A stretch of 64,000 bases of DNA, taken from positions 2,232,001 through 2,296,000 of the forward strand of contig NC_135149.1 in the NCBI RefSeq assembly GCF_050948215.1, written 5' to 3'. Position numbers and translations under genes: made by a program. This document shows, piece after piece, positions 23,624 through 37,170 of this stretch (positions are counted from its first letter, which is position 1; each line of letters starts with the position of its first letter). Source of the stretch: Halictus rubicundus (taxonomy: Eukaryota; Arthropoda; Insecta; Hymenoptera; Halictidae). The notes below the pieces were generated by a model. The model searched no databases, was not told where the DNA came from, and saw only the letters and a list, made by a program, of their open reading frames with translations.

Positions 23624-26600
23624 TCAAACTGTCTGAGATGTTGACACATCGGCCTCCGGTTGAACGTCGCCGCCATTCGGCACATTGGCAACGTCTTGAT
23701 CGTTTTGTAACTGCGCGTGCCACATAGAATGATACATCCCGTTATAAGAAATAAGCTCCTCATGTTTGCCTCTTTCTACGATTTCTCCGTCCTTCAAGAC
23801 AAGGATTTCGTCAACATGTATAATCGTGGACAATCTGTGCGCTATGATGACGGTTGTTCGATTGGCGCACACTCTACTTAACGCAGCTTGAATGTTACGC
23901 TCCGTATGGGTGTCGAGCGCGCTCGTTGCTTCATCTAAGAGTACAACTACAGGTTCTTTTAATATTGTTCGCGCGATAGCGATGCGTTGTTTTTCTCCGC
24001 CACTCAACCGAAGACCCCTTTCGCCTACCTAAACATTCCGAATTAAACAATGTCGTTAAACAGTTGTAAATAATGTCTAAATCAAATGGCGACGCGCTCA
24101 ACGAAATGTACGAAACGTACCTGCGTCTCGTAACCATTTGGAAACGTGAGAATCCGTTCGTGAATATCTGCATTTTGAGCTGCCGCGATTACATCCGCAT
24201 CTACAGCCTCGATACGACCGTATCGAATATTATATTTTATAGTGTTGTTGAATAATACTGTGTCTTGAGGCACAACACCTATCGCGCGTCTCAATGAATC
24301 CTGCTTAACTGTTTTTATATTCTGACCGTCGATCAGAATCGCTCCTTGATCTACATCGTAGAATCTGAACAGCAATCGTACTATAGTCGATTTTCCAGCT
24401 CCGGACGGTCCAACCAGAGCAACGCTTTTCCCTGGTGGAACGACGAAGCTAACATTCTTTAAAATCATTTTTTCAGGACTGTAACCAAATGTCACGTTCG
24501 AAAATTCCACTTGACCATTCTCCACTATTAACGATCCTGCGCCTGGCGCATCGATTACTTCCTGCTCTTCTCGTAGAAGGTCAAACATATTCTCCATGTC
24601 AATGAAATTCTTTTGTATCGCACTGTAAAAGGTAAATAACTTTCAAGCGAACAGCACGGTTATCAAGAGAACTCGACGAGAGAGATCGAATCGTTGTTTA
24701 CCGGTAATATGTCCCAAACCAATTTAATGGCATGTAAAGTTGAATGATGTAACTTGCAAACAAGACGTAATCACCAACTGTTAAACCTTGTTTGGTTACA
24801 ATCTGAAAACAATCGATTTGTCATTTGCGTGTAATTTATTTTGTTCAAATTGAAATGAAAAGTACGAAAAGCATTTTGCGCGTTCTGACCATGTGTAAAC
24901 AAAGTAGAGATCCAGCTAGCAGACCGCTGCAAACAACTACATTTTGCAATGTATTTAAAATATTTAGCGTAATCAACGACTTCCATTCTTCTGCCTGAAA
25001 CGTTATTATCGTTTTCCTAAAGCTATCCACTTCGTACGTTTCTGCTCCATAATACTTGACCGTCTCGAAATTCAGTAGACTGTCAACGCTTTGCGCTCTC
25101 TGAGCGTTGTCTGCCAAGTTCATTCGCCTTTGGAACTTTGTACGCCACTCGGTAACCATGATTGTTGCGGCTAACAAACATATATTGTATGTATATATAT
25201 ATGTATACGAATATCATTCAAGTCTAAAGTGTTCATTGAAATCATGGATACGTTTCTGTTTCTACTATACTTGTACAATATAATACATATAATGACGTGC
25301 TTACCTATATAGAGACTCATAGTTACGAATACGATTAATCCGAACCATTTGTTAAACGCGCTTATGAAAAATACAACGGCTACGATAATGTCGACGATTG
25401 TCGGCACAATGGAAAAGAGAACGTAATTCAAAAGATTGTTTATAGAATCGGTACCACGATCCATAGCTTTTAATACTTCCCCCGTTTTTCTTCCAAGATG
25501 CCAGCGTAAACTCAAACTATGTAAATGTCTATAAAAATGTACTTTCTATAAGAATACAATACGAATGTGACTTCAATCGAGCAGATTTGAGAAAAGGATG
25601 TTCCGCGAATGATTACCTGAACAACTCTACTTCAATTTCTCTGGTAGTATACTGTTGTATTCGAATCCATAAGAATGATCGGGCATTATTCAGTACTCCC
25701 ATGCCACCTGTACCTCCTCCTTGTAAGAATTTGAATGCCACATATATTAATACGAGGTCCCACCTATTACAAAGATTAAATATTTTATGGATGCAATTTC
25801 CATGTACATTTGAAGGATCTATTGAAAGATGTTATGCACCTGAATGCTTCAGAATTGTCAGTAACGCTGTCCACGATTTTCTTATTATAAATTGGAACAT
25901 ATAGATTTATTAAACGTCCAGATATTAGTAACGCAAAACAAAAAATAACCCTCAGTTGAAGCGTGAAGCTCTTCTTAGGCCATAAAAATGGCGCTAAAAC
26001 TTTGACTTTATACCAGGCATTTTTCCACGCTGAAACGTTATCGTCGGGTCTCTGAAAAATCATTGTATTGTTAAATATATTCAATTATGTTTAGTACTAA
26101 TATTAAGGCTACAACATTTTTGTTATTTATACAAGATTATATTACTGTGACTTACACCTTGATAATATCCTGGCCGTGTAGTTGGACCATCTGGTCCGAT
26201 AGTACGATACTCTGGATCTGAATTACCGGTTAGCCCTGGGGCTTTGAGTCCTAAGGCAAAGATAATCAGACTGCTGACATAACGCAGAACAAACAGTGCC
26301 ATCTCGATTTGGTCGGTCAATCTGTAAATAGCATGCGTGTATACATAGAAAATATACTAGTATGTGTAATGCTTGAGTACACAGAGTACTCCTGTTTCAA
26401 CATCGTTCTGTGAAACTTACGTGTTTAAATGAAACCACCAGTCGAGTTTCTCAATGTTAACAAAAACGAGGTTTTCAACAACAAATGCCAAGGTCCAAAA
26501 GCCCAATAAAACGATACCATGACCTTGTGGTGGCACGCTAGGTAGCAATTTGTGCCTCTCTATCTTTAATATATAGACAGAGTATGGATACACGATTACA

Positions 26601-27008
26601 GTTAAAACTGTTGTGAGAATCTAAAAGCATTAGGATAATGGAACATTTAACAATTGAGTAACACCTATACGTATACGCGCTCATGTATAGTTTACTTACC
26701 ATATAACCATAAACCTTTTTATCATCTAAAATTGTACCTTGGAAGATTATTCTCAGTACGCTAAGTATTGGAACAAAATATAAAAGAACTTTCTGTAGAG
26801 TGTATAGTTTATTTTTGGGTAACAAGGATGCAGGAGTTTCTGTTCCATATTTACGGTACATCCAAAGTTGTATTGTACCAAAAATTAACAGATACAATGA
26901 AATCACGATAGTATTAACAGTATCCATAAAACATTTTGACATTCCATGATCTACCCAGATTTCGGTAAACGTTATGTTTGGAGGACAATAAGTCAATGTG
27001 GTATTCAT
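23624..27008 (-). CDS. ABCB6: ATP-binding cassette sub-family B member 6
   Basis: Half-transporter of the ABCB6/HMT-1 group, linked to porphyrin or metal-conjugate transport in mitochondria and endolysosomes. Ten coding exons: 26700-27008, 26421-26620, 26156-26321, 25840-26051, 25617-25763, 25305-25528, 24890-25170, 24702-24802, 24121-24622, 23624-24028; 848 aa against 842 in human. In order: an N-terminal membrane domain (TMD0) of about five helices, a polar linker with GYYQGRPDDN, a six-helix ABC membrane domain, then the ATPase: Walker A GPSGAGKST at 618-626, signature LSGGEKQR from 722, Walker B VVLLDEATSALD, and switch histidine in IIAHRLSTI. All splice phases close. Confidence 0.97.
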
Positions 27009-28161
27009 TTTGAATTGTCTGTTTATTGTTCTTCAATTAGAATGTGCAACTATTAATGTGTTATCTTCCTTGTCTTTTTCACTCTAATAGCATTCTTATA
27101 TTGTGTCAAACTTCAAGTCAATTATTAATGAAGGACAATGTCTGAAAAGATATGTGGAACCTATTATTTACTTATCCTAAAAATTTGTGCATGTTATTGC
27201 AATTATAATTAAACATTTGAGTCACACAAAAACCTTATCTTACATCTTATCATGGTATCATTACATAAGCTTTCTTGGAATTTATCATATATCAAAACGA
27301 TTAACTATTATATAGTTATATATTATTATTATTATTATTATTATACAGTATACTTCTTCCTTCAAAGAAATATATAAAATGATTTTGCAGTGGAATATCT
27401 AGTTGGAAAGATTTGCTGAAAAAACATTAATGCTGAATTTGTAATTTCTATGCAATAGGAGAAGTTCGAATCATTTGATATTTTTAGCGGCTACTGGTAA
27501 AAAATGTATCACTTTCATGCCACATATAAATACATATGTAATTGCATCGACGATTTGTAATACCAAAACAACGCAAACACGTTTAAAATATTAATCTAAC
27601 CTTGTATTGTAGAATGATTTGACAAAAACACCGAACAAGGTACCTTTAATTTATTTATACAAATAAACATCGTCCTACGCGTTTGCAAATTACGTGTGTT
27701 CCCCTCTTTTCAAATATAAGAAATTATCCATTATTACCTACTTACATAGGTATGTTACTGTTGAGCAGACTCACGCTTATTATGACTTATGACAGCTCAT
27801 TAGAGACTGTTAGAGGTTAGAGACTTTCTGCTGCTTTCTGCTTTTCCACACATGACATCTGACCATCTACATGTACACCGCGTGGGTACATAACCTGACT
27901 TCTATGATAACGAAGACTGTCGCCATACATTGTATGTATATATTTACAGTGTGTATTTCATTATTATAACATAAACGACACATATTTTAGGTGTACTGTT
28001 GGGTACTTTTTACTAAATTTTATATTCGCAAGTAGATTTTTCTATAATACTTCTGAAATTATAAGAAAAACTCATATGATTTGTATTTAAGTAAGTATAC
28101 ATGTATTAAATAGATTAACCTAAAGAGAAATATTTTGTAGGAATTTGTTTTGATGTAAACC
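27009..28161. promoter_or_regulatory. Divergent upstream region ABCB6 / TEX10
   Basis: AT-rich spacer between two divergent start codons, with an (ATT)n run at about 27320-27341. It must hold both promoters; no defined element was identified. Confidence 0.4.
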
Positions 28162-30344
28162 ATGGGTAAGGGCCATAAGCATTTGAAACACTTAAAGTCT
28201 GAAAAGGCAAAAGTGAAATTGAAAGCGAAGAAAACAAAGCAGTTACCGAAGGGATTAAACGTTACGGATGCAACGTTCAAAGTTAAGAAGATTGTAATAC
28301 GCGAACAGTTAAAGCAACGCGATGACACAGAAATTCTTAGCAAAAGAAAGCTTAATGTTAAGGTAATATCATATGGAATATTATGTGTTTTAAACGAACA
28401 GATCTCTTCAAGAGAATGTTACTGTAACTTTTAGGATTTGCTGTCGCGCCTTCAACACCATAATTCGACGGTTCGACAGGAAGCTATAAGGGAACTGAAA
28501 GAAATTTTATCCAAACATTCTTTGGACTTGTTAAATTTACAATTTGGGTCTCTGTTGCAAGGCATTTGCGCATTGTCTCTCGACAAAGAAAGAAGCATAA
28601 GGCACGATTCCTTCAAAGTTTTAAGTTTAATTCTCGGTCCAGTGTCCAACAATCAACTGAATCCTCATTGCGATGTTCTGATTTCATATTTGAGATGTGC
28701 CATGACACATATAGATCCTCGTATTAAGGAAGATGCTTTGCTTCTTTTAGACATACTTGTGCAAAACTGCAGTATCGTCTTGGCAAAAAATAGTAAAAAA
28801 GTCCTACCAAATTTTTTGGATATGATCTGTAGATTACACACCGAAATGAAGCCTGGGAGGCAGTTGATAACAACGTTGAACACAAAAAACACTAATGTAA
28901 AGTGGAGGATAAAGGTGTTGGAAAGATTGGCTACAATGTTCAGTTCCATTGTTAGTTTTTATAAATCGCAACAAACCATTAGCTCAAACGCGTCTGCGAG
29001 AATTGTGCATGTAAATAAGCATACTAGATACCTTCCCGTTTATGTAAATACGTATTTCGAGAATTGTGAAATTGATTTCGAACAAAGAGACAATTTAAAA
29101 GAAAGCTCTGTTGAAAAAGCTTTGGATGCAGAGGAACTTATGAAGTACGTTGAAGCTTTAATGCCGCTTATATATGATAGCTGGATCGAAGTGTGTCCAG
29201 ACGAGAAAAACATGGACAGTTCGTCGTATCTGATAACTGCAGAGGCATTAGAATTATTGAAAAGCGCTGTAGAAATTATGCAATTGATAATCGAGTGTAT
29301 AGACATATTGAATATCGAATGTGACGTGAACATGAAATATTGGTTCAAAAGTAATTTCGAAGAAGTTTATGTAAAAACTTTTCTCTCAAAATTTCCTTAC
29401 AACAAATCAGGTACATCCGGTATTTTTCTTGCTTCTGTGAGGAACAGAAAACGTCAAGAAGACTTCTCTGTCGATGAATCGTACGACGCTTGTTTGGCAC
29501 ATAATTTAGGACTTTGTCAGATTTACATATGGTTTACAGCTATACACTGTGACGATAAGATTCTACCTAAATTAAGCAAAACTTATTCTACATCTGTCCT
29601 TAAATACTTAAACGGTGAGGTCATGATCGTAATTTAATTTATGTGTAGATGGTTGTTTCCGTTTCATACTATTTCTATCCTTCCGTACAGAGAAACTCGA
29701 AAACTGGTCAAGTACGCATAATATTGTTTTACCTCAGTTGATAAAGTTGCTGAGAACGTTGTTTTTAAAAGCGAGTAAAATTTGGTACGAAAATAATCTT
29801 GATCTTAGCGAAACTCTACAAACAGTTGTAAACACATGTTGCAGTCAATCTAAAAAAGAAATACAATTACAATTGTTCTCTGCCATTAGCGATATCATGT
29901 TAGATCATACTTTACACGAACTGCACAGGTAATTGCTTGTATTTGTACTGCGTGGTTCTTTGACCACTCTTCTAAACTCTAATAATGCATCGCAGGGAAC
30001 GCGTATTCAAGGAAATCATTTCAACTCTACCTAGCCTTCTTTTAAAGCCTAGGATACATGAAAGCACGATACGAATAATAAATAAAGTCGTGCTTCGCTA
30101 CAGACATTGGATTCAAAAAGAACTCGTGGCCAATCAAAATGACATTATAGGTGAATATAATTTCAAATATATATGTTTTATCGATAATTACTGCGAATAC
30201 AGTTCTGCGTAAATTAACGTGTTTATTGTTTATATTACAGAAAACGCAAAGAAGATTGAAATTATTGGCTCGGAAGATGAAAAACAATCTCGACTCATGG
30301 TCTGTAATTTGTTTTATTTCTTGGATGCTCAAATTTATTATTAA
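28162..30344 (+). CDS. TEX10: TEX10 / IPI1 homologue (Rix1-complex ribosome biogenesis factor)
   Basis: Member of the PELP1-TEX10-WDR18 (yeast Rix1-Ipi1-Ipi3) complex, which acts in the nucleolus and nucleoplasm on 60S maturation. Five exons: 28162-28362, 28435-29614, 29691-29928, 29996-30150, 30241-30344; 625 aa. The Lys-rich start ends KLNVK and leads into DLLSRLQHHNSTVRQEAIRE, matching the conserved Tex10/Ipi1 N-terminal repeat region, followed by SAMTHI-like YLRCAMTHIDPRIKEDAL and WRIKVLERL. The rest is alpha-helical repeat-like. It is shorter than vertebrate TEX10 (about 930 aa); the missing part is the C-terminal end, as in some insects, or a further exon was missed. Confidence 0.88.
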
Positions 30345-30765
30345 ACAGGGAACATATTTCCCGTAATAAATATTTATGTACGTGAAAATACGCAGTATTT
30401 TCATATACGTTTGATAGTTGAAATACTCGGAAGAAACAAAATGTCGCGTCACCGATAGACTAATACATTCTTGCATTAGGAAAATTTCAAAGAACCTTTT
30501 AGCAGAATGCAATCGTCAAGATAGTCAAATCACTACGTTTCAGTTGTAACGAACAAAGTATGTTGCGTATGCTCGTCGAAAGCAGACGCACAGTAATGAG
30601 AAACGTTCGTTTTGTACCATTATTTCGTAATAAAAATAGTTGTTGCCGTTTCAGAATTATTTCAATAATACTTGTGTGGAAATACTGGTGTAATCTCGTT
30701 CCGCTGCCCGACGTCGATACTTAATCGATAAAAGTCCTGACTCGGAGCACGCATACCGTACCGAC
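30345..30765. other. Convergent 3' spacer TEX10 / ATP13A3
   Basis: No gene seen between the two convergent stops. It includes AATAAA on the plus strand near 30630, a plausible TEX10 signal. Confidence 0.45.
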
Positions 30766-33700
30766 TCAAAATCTGGTTACCATGTTTGCGTTCCGCGGCG
30801 ATTCGTCGTTAACGAACGCGCAATTATCGAACCCGTGTAAACCTTTTCCGTCGTTGTTCGACTCTGTGTCGCTATACCGTTCTTTGCCGGAGACATTTAA
30901 AATCTTTTCGTTAACGTTTTCGTTGACGATCGTGTAACGCTGCCCCTGCATGTACGGCACGTTGATAATATTTTCTACGCTTGGCGTTAACGGTAAAACG
31001 GGCAGATCTCTGTCGAGTTTAGGCCAATTCGAGTCACGTTTTAATTCGTGATCTACCCTCAAGTACTCTTTCTTCGATTTCTCAGGCCTGTAGAACTTTG
31101 ACTTTAACTTCATCTCTATCATGTACTCCATCAAGAACGTTTCGACGAAAATGCAAATTACAAAGTTGACTAAAGCAAGAGCTAAAAGAATGATTTTCCA
31201 GTTGTAGGCCGGAGGTACGCGTAACTCGAGCAAATTTACTATCCATTCGGCTGGATAGACGGTGATGTATGTACAGACCGTGGTCAGTAGAATAAGAGAA
31301 ATTATGAAGGTAATATTTGTATAAATAGCTTTCCGATATGGCTTCCCGCGAGAAAATATCACTGCCATAGTTATGTATTGGAACATGGAGACGCAAAAGA
31401 CGGAATAGTTCTCGTAGCATGCGTACGATTTGCCTGTATACACGAACGGAGTGAACCAAGAAAATGTACGCACCGCGTGATAAGCTGACGTTTGAAAAAC
31501 GATCATAATCAACATATGTACAATCAGAGAAAAGATCGTCGTGAAACTTAAAAGACTAGTCATCGGAGGTTTCTTCACCAGTTTTTTCTCGTACGCCCGC
31601 GTCTTCCCGAAGAACGAGGCGAAATTAACGACCAAACAAATGTCGATGAACAAGAACTCTAGATCCGTTAGATTCGAGTCGATGGAGTAGAGGATTATCA
31701 CGGACAGAAACTCCGTCAGAGAATAGATCACCATGAACTTGAAGATCCCGAACGATGTCACCAAAGCGGCACGACCTTCCCTGATTACCTTTGGAACGCA
31801 AGTAATGTCGGGTACCTTCGACGTGAATGGACTAGCAACGCTACACACACACAAAAAAAAAGAACAAAACAAAAGAAAAAATAAATATCGGTCGAAGATT
31901 ACGTTCGCGTCGATGTTGAAACGCAGAGGCCCGTGTCCATTTGAGAGTTTCTGTCGATAGTTGATCTCGAGAGTACTCTCAATTTATTTGTCGTGCAACT
32001 CTCCGATAGCACTCCCAATAGCGTATACACTCGTGACAGTTTTACTCTCAAATGGACACAGGTCTTACCTGTTTCTCTCAACGATCAGGGTCATTTAATA
32101 ATTGGAACGAAATAGAAAGCGATCAGACTCGGCAACGATTCTGCCGTTGTGTACGTCGAATATTCGAATAATTACGAATTTATGAAACGCGATCCAAATG
32201 TCTGCCAGCTTGACACGGTACCGGATACGATCGAAATTAGCGGTAAACAAATTAGGCGAGAGCGTAGCTGGTAACGCGGTGACATGCGCGCTTGATTGGC
32301 CTGCACACGTGTACGCGCGGGTCATCTGTCTCGTCCGTCGTCCGAAAGGAAAATGAACTTGTGGTTGTAGAGTGCAAAATGTCAATTTACACTATGCAGC
32401 ACAAAGCGGCACGGAACGGTACGGACGGGAAGAACCGACACCGGCACGACAAAACATTGAAACATGCGTTTTAAATGGAACCGTTCACACTTGTATTGCA
32501 CGGACCTGCACGGACCTGCACGGATCGGCGGCACGTACCGTCAACGGAACGAACCATCACCGGCACGAGTTAGGGTCGTTGCATACCTCACAGCCCAAGC
32601 CGGCGGACAAAATATTAGAACCCTGGTTTTATATCTAGCGGAAAAGCCGTCCGCTCCTAAACGCTAGATACAAAACCAGGGTTGTAATATTTTGTCCGCC
32701 GGCCTGATGACCTGTGAGGTATGCATCGACCCTAACTCGACCTTAAGGGTTATGCGCGACACGTAGCCCTGGAATGGTTCGACATTGGTTGAACTTGATT
32801 GGACCGTAATGCGAGAGAGTGCAGCAACCCGACGTCTCTTCTTTTCGGCTTGATATATTCTATGTATTCGATATTTCGGTATAACTTGAGCATTCGCGTA
32901 ACGTGTGAATAATGTTCGAAAAGTTACCTAGATTCTGCCTCGGACAAGGATACGCCGGCGTGCGCCGCTCGTAGAGCACCACAGTCGTTCGCACCATCCC
33001 CGCACATAGCTGGAACGTTTACGAAACTTTAACATCGGATTCGAGTTTCGACTCGGTCGTTCTATGTAGTAATAATTAAGAAGCGTAGACATGTCGCGTG
33101 CCCGCGTGTCCACAGTTCGACGCATACCAACGTAATAACCGAGTTGCATCAGCTCCAATACTAATTGCTGCTTTTGATCGCTGGTCATCCTGGCGAATAT
33201 CGCACCGCGTATACAAATTCTCGGCACAATGTCCGGATAATGCTCGCGCAACAACTGCCACGACTGGCCTGACAACGCGAACCGATAATTACTGCTGCTT
33301 ACGGTTTGTTCTATATCCCGTAACTCGGTTATCCTCAGTTTTTTGTCGCGAGGATTCTGCAAAAATACGAACAAGACCACAGTAATGAATCAACGCGCGC
33401 GCTTATTTCGTTTCTGTCGAAAACGTTACTATAGCGTGTATATAGCGTGTTATATATATATATAATATATAAATTACCAGTTTAGGAAGAAATTCCTGAG
33501 CATTAAAATAAATCTCTGGTTGCATCTTGTTTTCTTTCATAACTACAGTGACGTCTATCACAGTTTCTTGCGGCGACAAAATGCCACATTCTTTTGCAAC
33601 GCTCACAGCAGTTTGGATATTATCCCCTGGAATAACTTGTTTCATTACGGTGCATGCGACAGGCAAATCGGTCATTTCACTTTCTACTATAATATACACA

Positions 33701-36594
33701 TACACACAAGTGTATAGAAATAGTATTCTATGATAGTATAGGATAATAAACGATTGCCGCGGCCTCATTTACCAGTGATCATTAGAATGTGCATGTCGGC
33801 TGACCTCAGTTCCTCGATGACTGCTTTCGTTGGTGCTTTCAATCTGTTCTCCATGATGACTAAACCCAGAAACTCCAGGTTTTGTTCGATCGCGTCGCGG
33901 GGCAGTTTCGTTATCTGTCCCGAAACGGGAGAATCGTTTAGTACTATTTTCTATTTTCTATTTTTTATAATATAATAATGAATAACGAATAACGCGCGTC
34001 GTTTACCTTGGCGCTATCTCCGGCGAATTCCGTGCGACCCATAGCTATAACGCGATAACCCTGTTCCGTGTACCGTCTTAAGCTAAACAGGATATCTTTC
34101 GGGACGGTATCAGGTTTGCTCAGACTGAGAATCATTTCGGGCGAACCCTTCGTGTAAGCTTTGTAAGTGTTGGAACCCGATTCGCGCGCTATTACGGACA
34201 TTCGTTGCAGAGAACTCGAGAATTGATACTGTTGCACTATTCCGAGTCCTGACGAATCTCTCTCGTTCTTGCCCGACTTTACGATCGTCGTTGTTACGGA
34301 ATCGGGATCGAACTTGTTCGAGCGACCGACGTTTGGTTCCTCCAGTATCCATCCGGTACTCTCGAACATCTACGAGTATAAACGAAATAGAAAGTAGAAA
34401 GGCGTTCCTCGAACGACCGGTGCCAGAGGTGTTGTATGTTGTATGTTTAGGGTTCGATCCGGGAATACATACCTTGACGTCCAGAGGATCCCCGCCGAGT
34501 TGCTCGTCTATCAGAGTCAAACTGTGACAAACCAGCATGCCCTCGAAAAGAGGATGATCCTTTAGTTTGGGAACGCTTCTCTCCGATTCGCCGAGAACAC
34601 CGTTCGTACAGGGCACGATTCCCCACATGTCCAAACCATCCTCCGTCAAAGTCCCCGTCTAGAAAAGCGTATCCCCGTTTAGCAAATCGTCCGACGCGGC
34701 GCGGTCGAACTCGAGTCGAAGAGGACATAATCCAACACGCGTGCCTTACCTTGTCGAAGCAGACGCAATTTATACTGCCGGATACGTTGATAACCCTGTT
34801 GTTGATGCAATAGATCTGTGCTCTTTTCAGCCGCGACTGGGCATACAGTTTTCCTACCGTCATCGCCGCGGGAAGCGCTGGCGGAACCACTATCGTTATT
34901 ATGTCCAACGCCTTTATGGCAATGTCACCGACCGTGATTCCTCTGGAAGCCTGGAGGTGAACGATCGTTGATGATTAATGAGTAAAGATTAACGATTAAC
35001 AATGACAATTGAAAGCCGCACACCTTGGTCAAGATGGTGTAAATGAAACCGCAAGTGGCAATGAAGGCGAGGATGCCGATAAATTTGTAAGAATCTTGAT
35101 CGAACTTGAAGTCCGCTGGTGGTGGATACAAAATAGCCGCTACCAAACCTCCCTTGTTCGTGTGGAAACCCGTTCGAATAACTCGCGCGAGAACTGGACC
35201 ACTCCCGTGACATCTATCAGGGCAGTAACCAAATGTTCGAATGGAACGGTTCGATGGGAGTCGAATCGTTCGTAGAATTTATAGAGACTCGCGTCGGTGA
35301 ACGTGTTCGGCGGAGTACCTGGTTTGAATGATGCTGGTGCCGTTGAATATCGTGTGATGGGAGCACTCTTTCGGCTCGTAAAGAACGTGTTCCGATGGCA
35401 GTGGAGTTTTTGTGACTGGTACCGACTCTCCTGAAATTCGTAAAGATTGGCTTTAGAATCGGCGATTCGAAGCGTAGAACTTGAAGAGAAGGATATCGCG
35501 AAACTCGATGCCTCACCGGTCAGCATAGATTCGTTTAATATACATTGGCCGGTTAGCAAGACTGCGTCGCATACCACGGTGGCCCGACGAGCGGGCAACT
35601 CTATGATATCGCCAGGGACCAAGTCGCTGCACGGTATGGTTTCTGACCGCGAAGGGCCTCTGCGTACGCGAATCGTCTCCGTTGACGCGACCGTGCTTCG
35701 CAGATTCATTTGATTCTAAAACGAAGAATCGGTTTCAAGAACGATGCGAAAAAAAAAAACGGTTAACGGGATGCAACGATCTCATTTCTCTACCTTGCGG
35801 GTCTGTATTATGGAACTCGTGATACCAAAGAACGACATGCATATAATTGCCGCGGTATAGTACAGGTAATCTTCTGCGAGCCATACGCAAAGCGTGAATG
35901 CTTGGAAAATATAAAACGGATTCAAAACTTCCAGTAGCAGTAGTACGCCGATGCTTTGCACAGGCACAACGATCTCGTTGTTTCCGTAGACAAGTCGCCT
36001 GAAACATTCACCGTAAATAGTTTCCCTGCTTCGTTAAGTACACGCAAGTATACATAGAAGTGGCAACGGCAAATGGCAATCGGCAACCAATAACGGAATT
36101 GTCCGCGTGTACTACCTGAGGCATTGTTCTTCCTTCGAAAGACCTTGATTGCTGCATAAATGTAGGTCCGAACACAACGTGTATTTGTCCAGACCGACCA
36201 ATCTGGAGAACGTGTTTTGCTGCGTGTCCCAGACGTAACACTGCTTCTTACACCAGAATGCTCTGTACTCGAACATCTCGCGTTGCGTGCCATTCTCCAA
36301 ACGAATCTGCAGCTTTTTGCACTTGATCTTCTCGACGAGGTGTTTATCGTTGTTGCCGAAAACTCTCGACAATTCTTGCGAGCTGCCGAACAGAAACGAC
36401 AAACCAAAAAGGTGAAACCTGGTCGATTGTTGTTGCGGAATCATAGAAAAAGTTGCTGGAACTAACCTGAGGTTCTTCGCGGAAACGGTTTTTACTTCCT
36501 TCACAAAGTAGGACTTGTACTTTCCTTGATAATTATCCTAATAGATAATCGCATCGATAATCATTATTAGACGTTTGCTCGTATCGCAGTGACG

Positions 36595-36641
<47 letters not shown>

Positions 36642-36984
36642 AGCAATAAGAACTGTAAGTCTTAATTTCCTTACGGTTACGAGCAATTTCGTAGCACGAT
36701 TCAAGGGGCACTTCTTGTGAGTCGCATAGACATGCAAATGAGGATACCAGTGGAAGAACAGTCTGATCCAACCGACGGTCAATACGTAAGATACGCAAGT
36801 CAAAATACGTTTCAGGTTGCTCCTCTCAAAGCCATAAATCCGCTGAAATCATCAGTTGGACTACGTGCACGCGTTTTCGACAAAAGGAGACACGGTACCG
36901 TAAGAAAAGTGCTTACCATATCCTCGTCTTGGCCAGTATGAATCCTTTGCCATTGAATTTCCGACGTTTGGTCATCTTTTACCC
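30766..36984 (-). CDS. ATP13A3: P5B-type transport ATPase, ATP13A3-like (5' end unresolved)
   Basis: Endolysosomal P5B pump; relatives move polyamines. Exons, minus strand: 36917-36984 (partial), 36675-36842, 36467-36537, 36116-36382, 35794-35998, 35517-35715, 35319-35430, 35024-35213, 34750-34950, 34473-34658, 34007-34369, 33773-33914, 33478-33626, 33128-33356, 32928-33009, 30766-31840. From the Met at 36919 this gives 1213 aa. Seen in order: actuator LTGES (about 303), P5B signature PPALP, phosphorylation motif DKTGT (Asp near 471), KGSPEMI, MITGDN, hinge GDGAND (about 832), then six C-terminal helices. Upstream of 36919 the frame stays open (DDQTSEIQWQRIHTGQDEDM), resembling the N-terminal lead of vertebrate ATP13A3, so a further 5' exon is expected. 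A candidate at 37120-37170 is out of phase. Confidence 0.93.
31927..32067. mobile_element. Short MITE-like inverted repeat
   Basis: The ends share GTGTCCATTTGAGAGT in inverted orientation (near 31931 and 32060). Size is about 140 bases, with no coding content. Family not assigned and target duplication unclear. Confidence 0.55.
32566..32739. mobile_element. Hairpin (foldback) element in ATP13A3 intron
   Basis: Two arms of about 80 bases pair across a short loop. Left arm features: GCATACCTCAC, CCGGCGGACAAAATATT, CCCTGGTTTT, CTAGCG; the right arm carries the reverse complement of each in reverse order. The pairing is high but imperfect. The whole unit could form a long RNA hairpin in the transcript. 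Confidence 0.75.
36595..36640. repeat. (CAA)n microsatellite in ATP13A3 intron
   Basis: About 15 units of ACA between the exons at 36467-36537 and 36675-36842; it reads TTG on the transcribed strand. Confidence 0.95.
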
Positions 36985-37032
36985 CTGCATGGTCAAACAG
37001 CGTGTGTAAGAGAGAAAGAAAGAACGCGAGAG

Positions 37033-37035
<3 letters not shown>

Positions 37036-37070
<35 letters not shown>
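37036..37070. repeat. (GA)n microsatellite
   Basis: Uninterrupted GA run just upstream of the ATP13A3 coding exons. Confidence 0.95.
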
Positions 37071-37076
<6 letters not shown>

Positions 37077-37170
37077 TGTTTGAGAATGGAGATTGATTGG
37101 CGGATCTGATATCGTTTACCGCTTCATTCGGAAAACAATCAACGATATCAAGGTCCGGTGTGTATTTCAT

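Larger units (their letters stand above)
31841..32927 (-). other. Large intron of ATP13A3 with two foldback elements
   Basis: This 1.1 kb intron splits the region between GVSLSEAES and SVASPFTS. It contains two inverted-repeat elements described separately and an ACGG-rich stretch at about 32410-32570. The other introns of the gene are about 70-150 bases, so it has grown by insertion. Confidence 0.85.
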
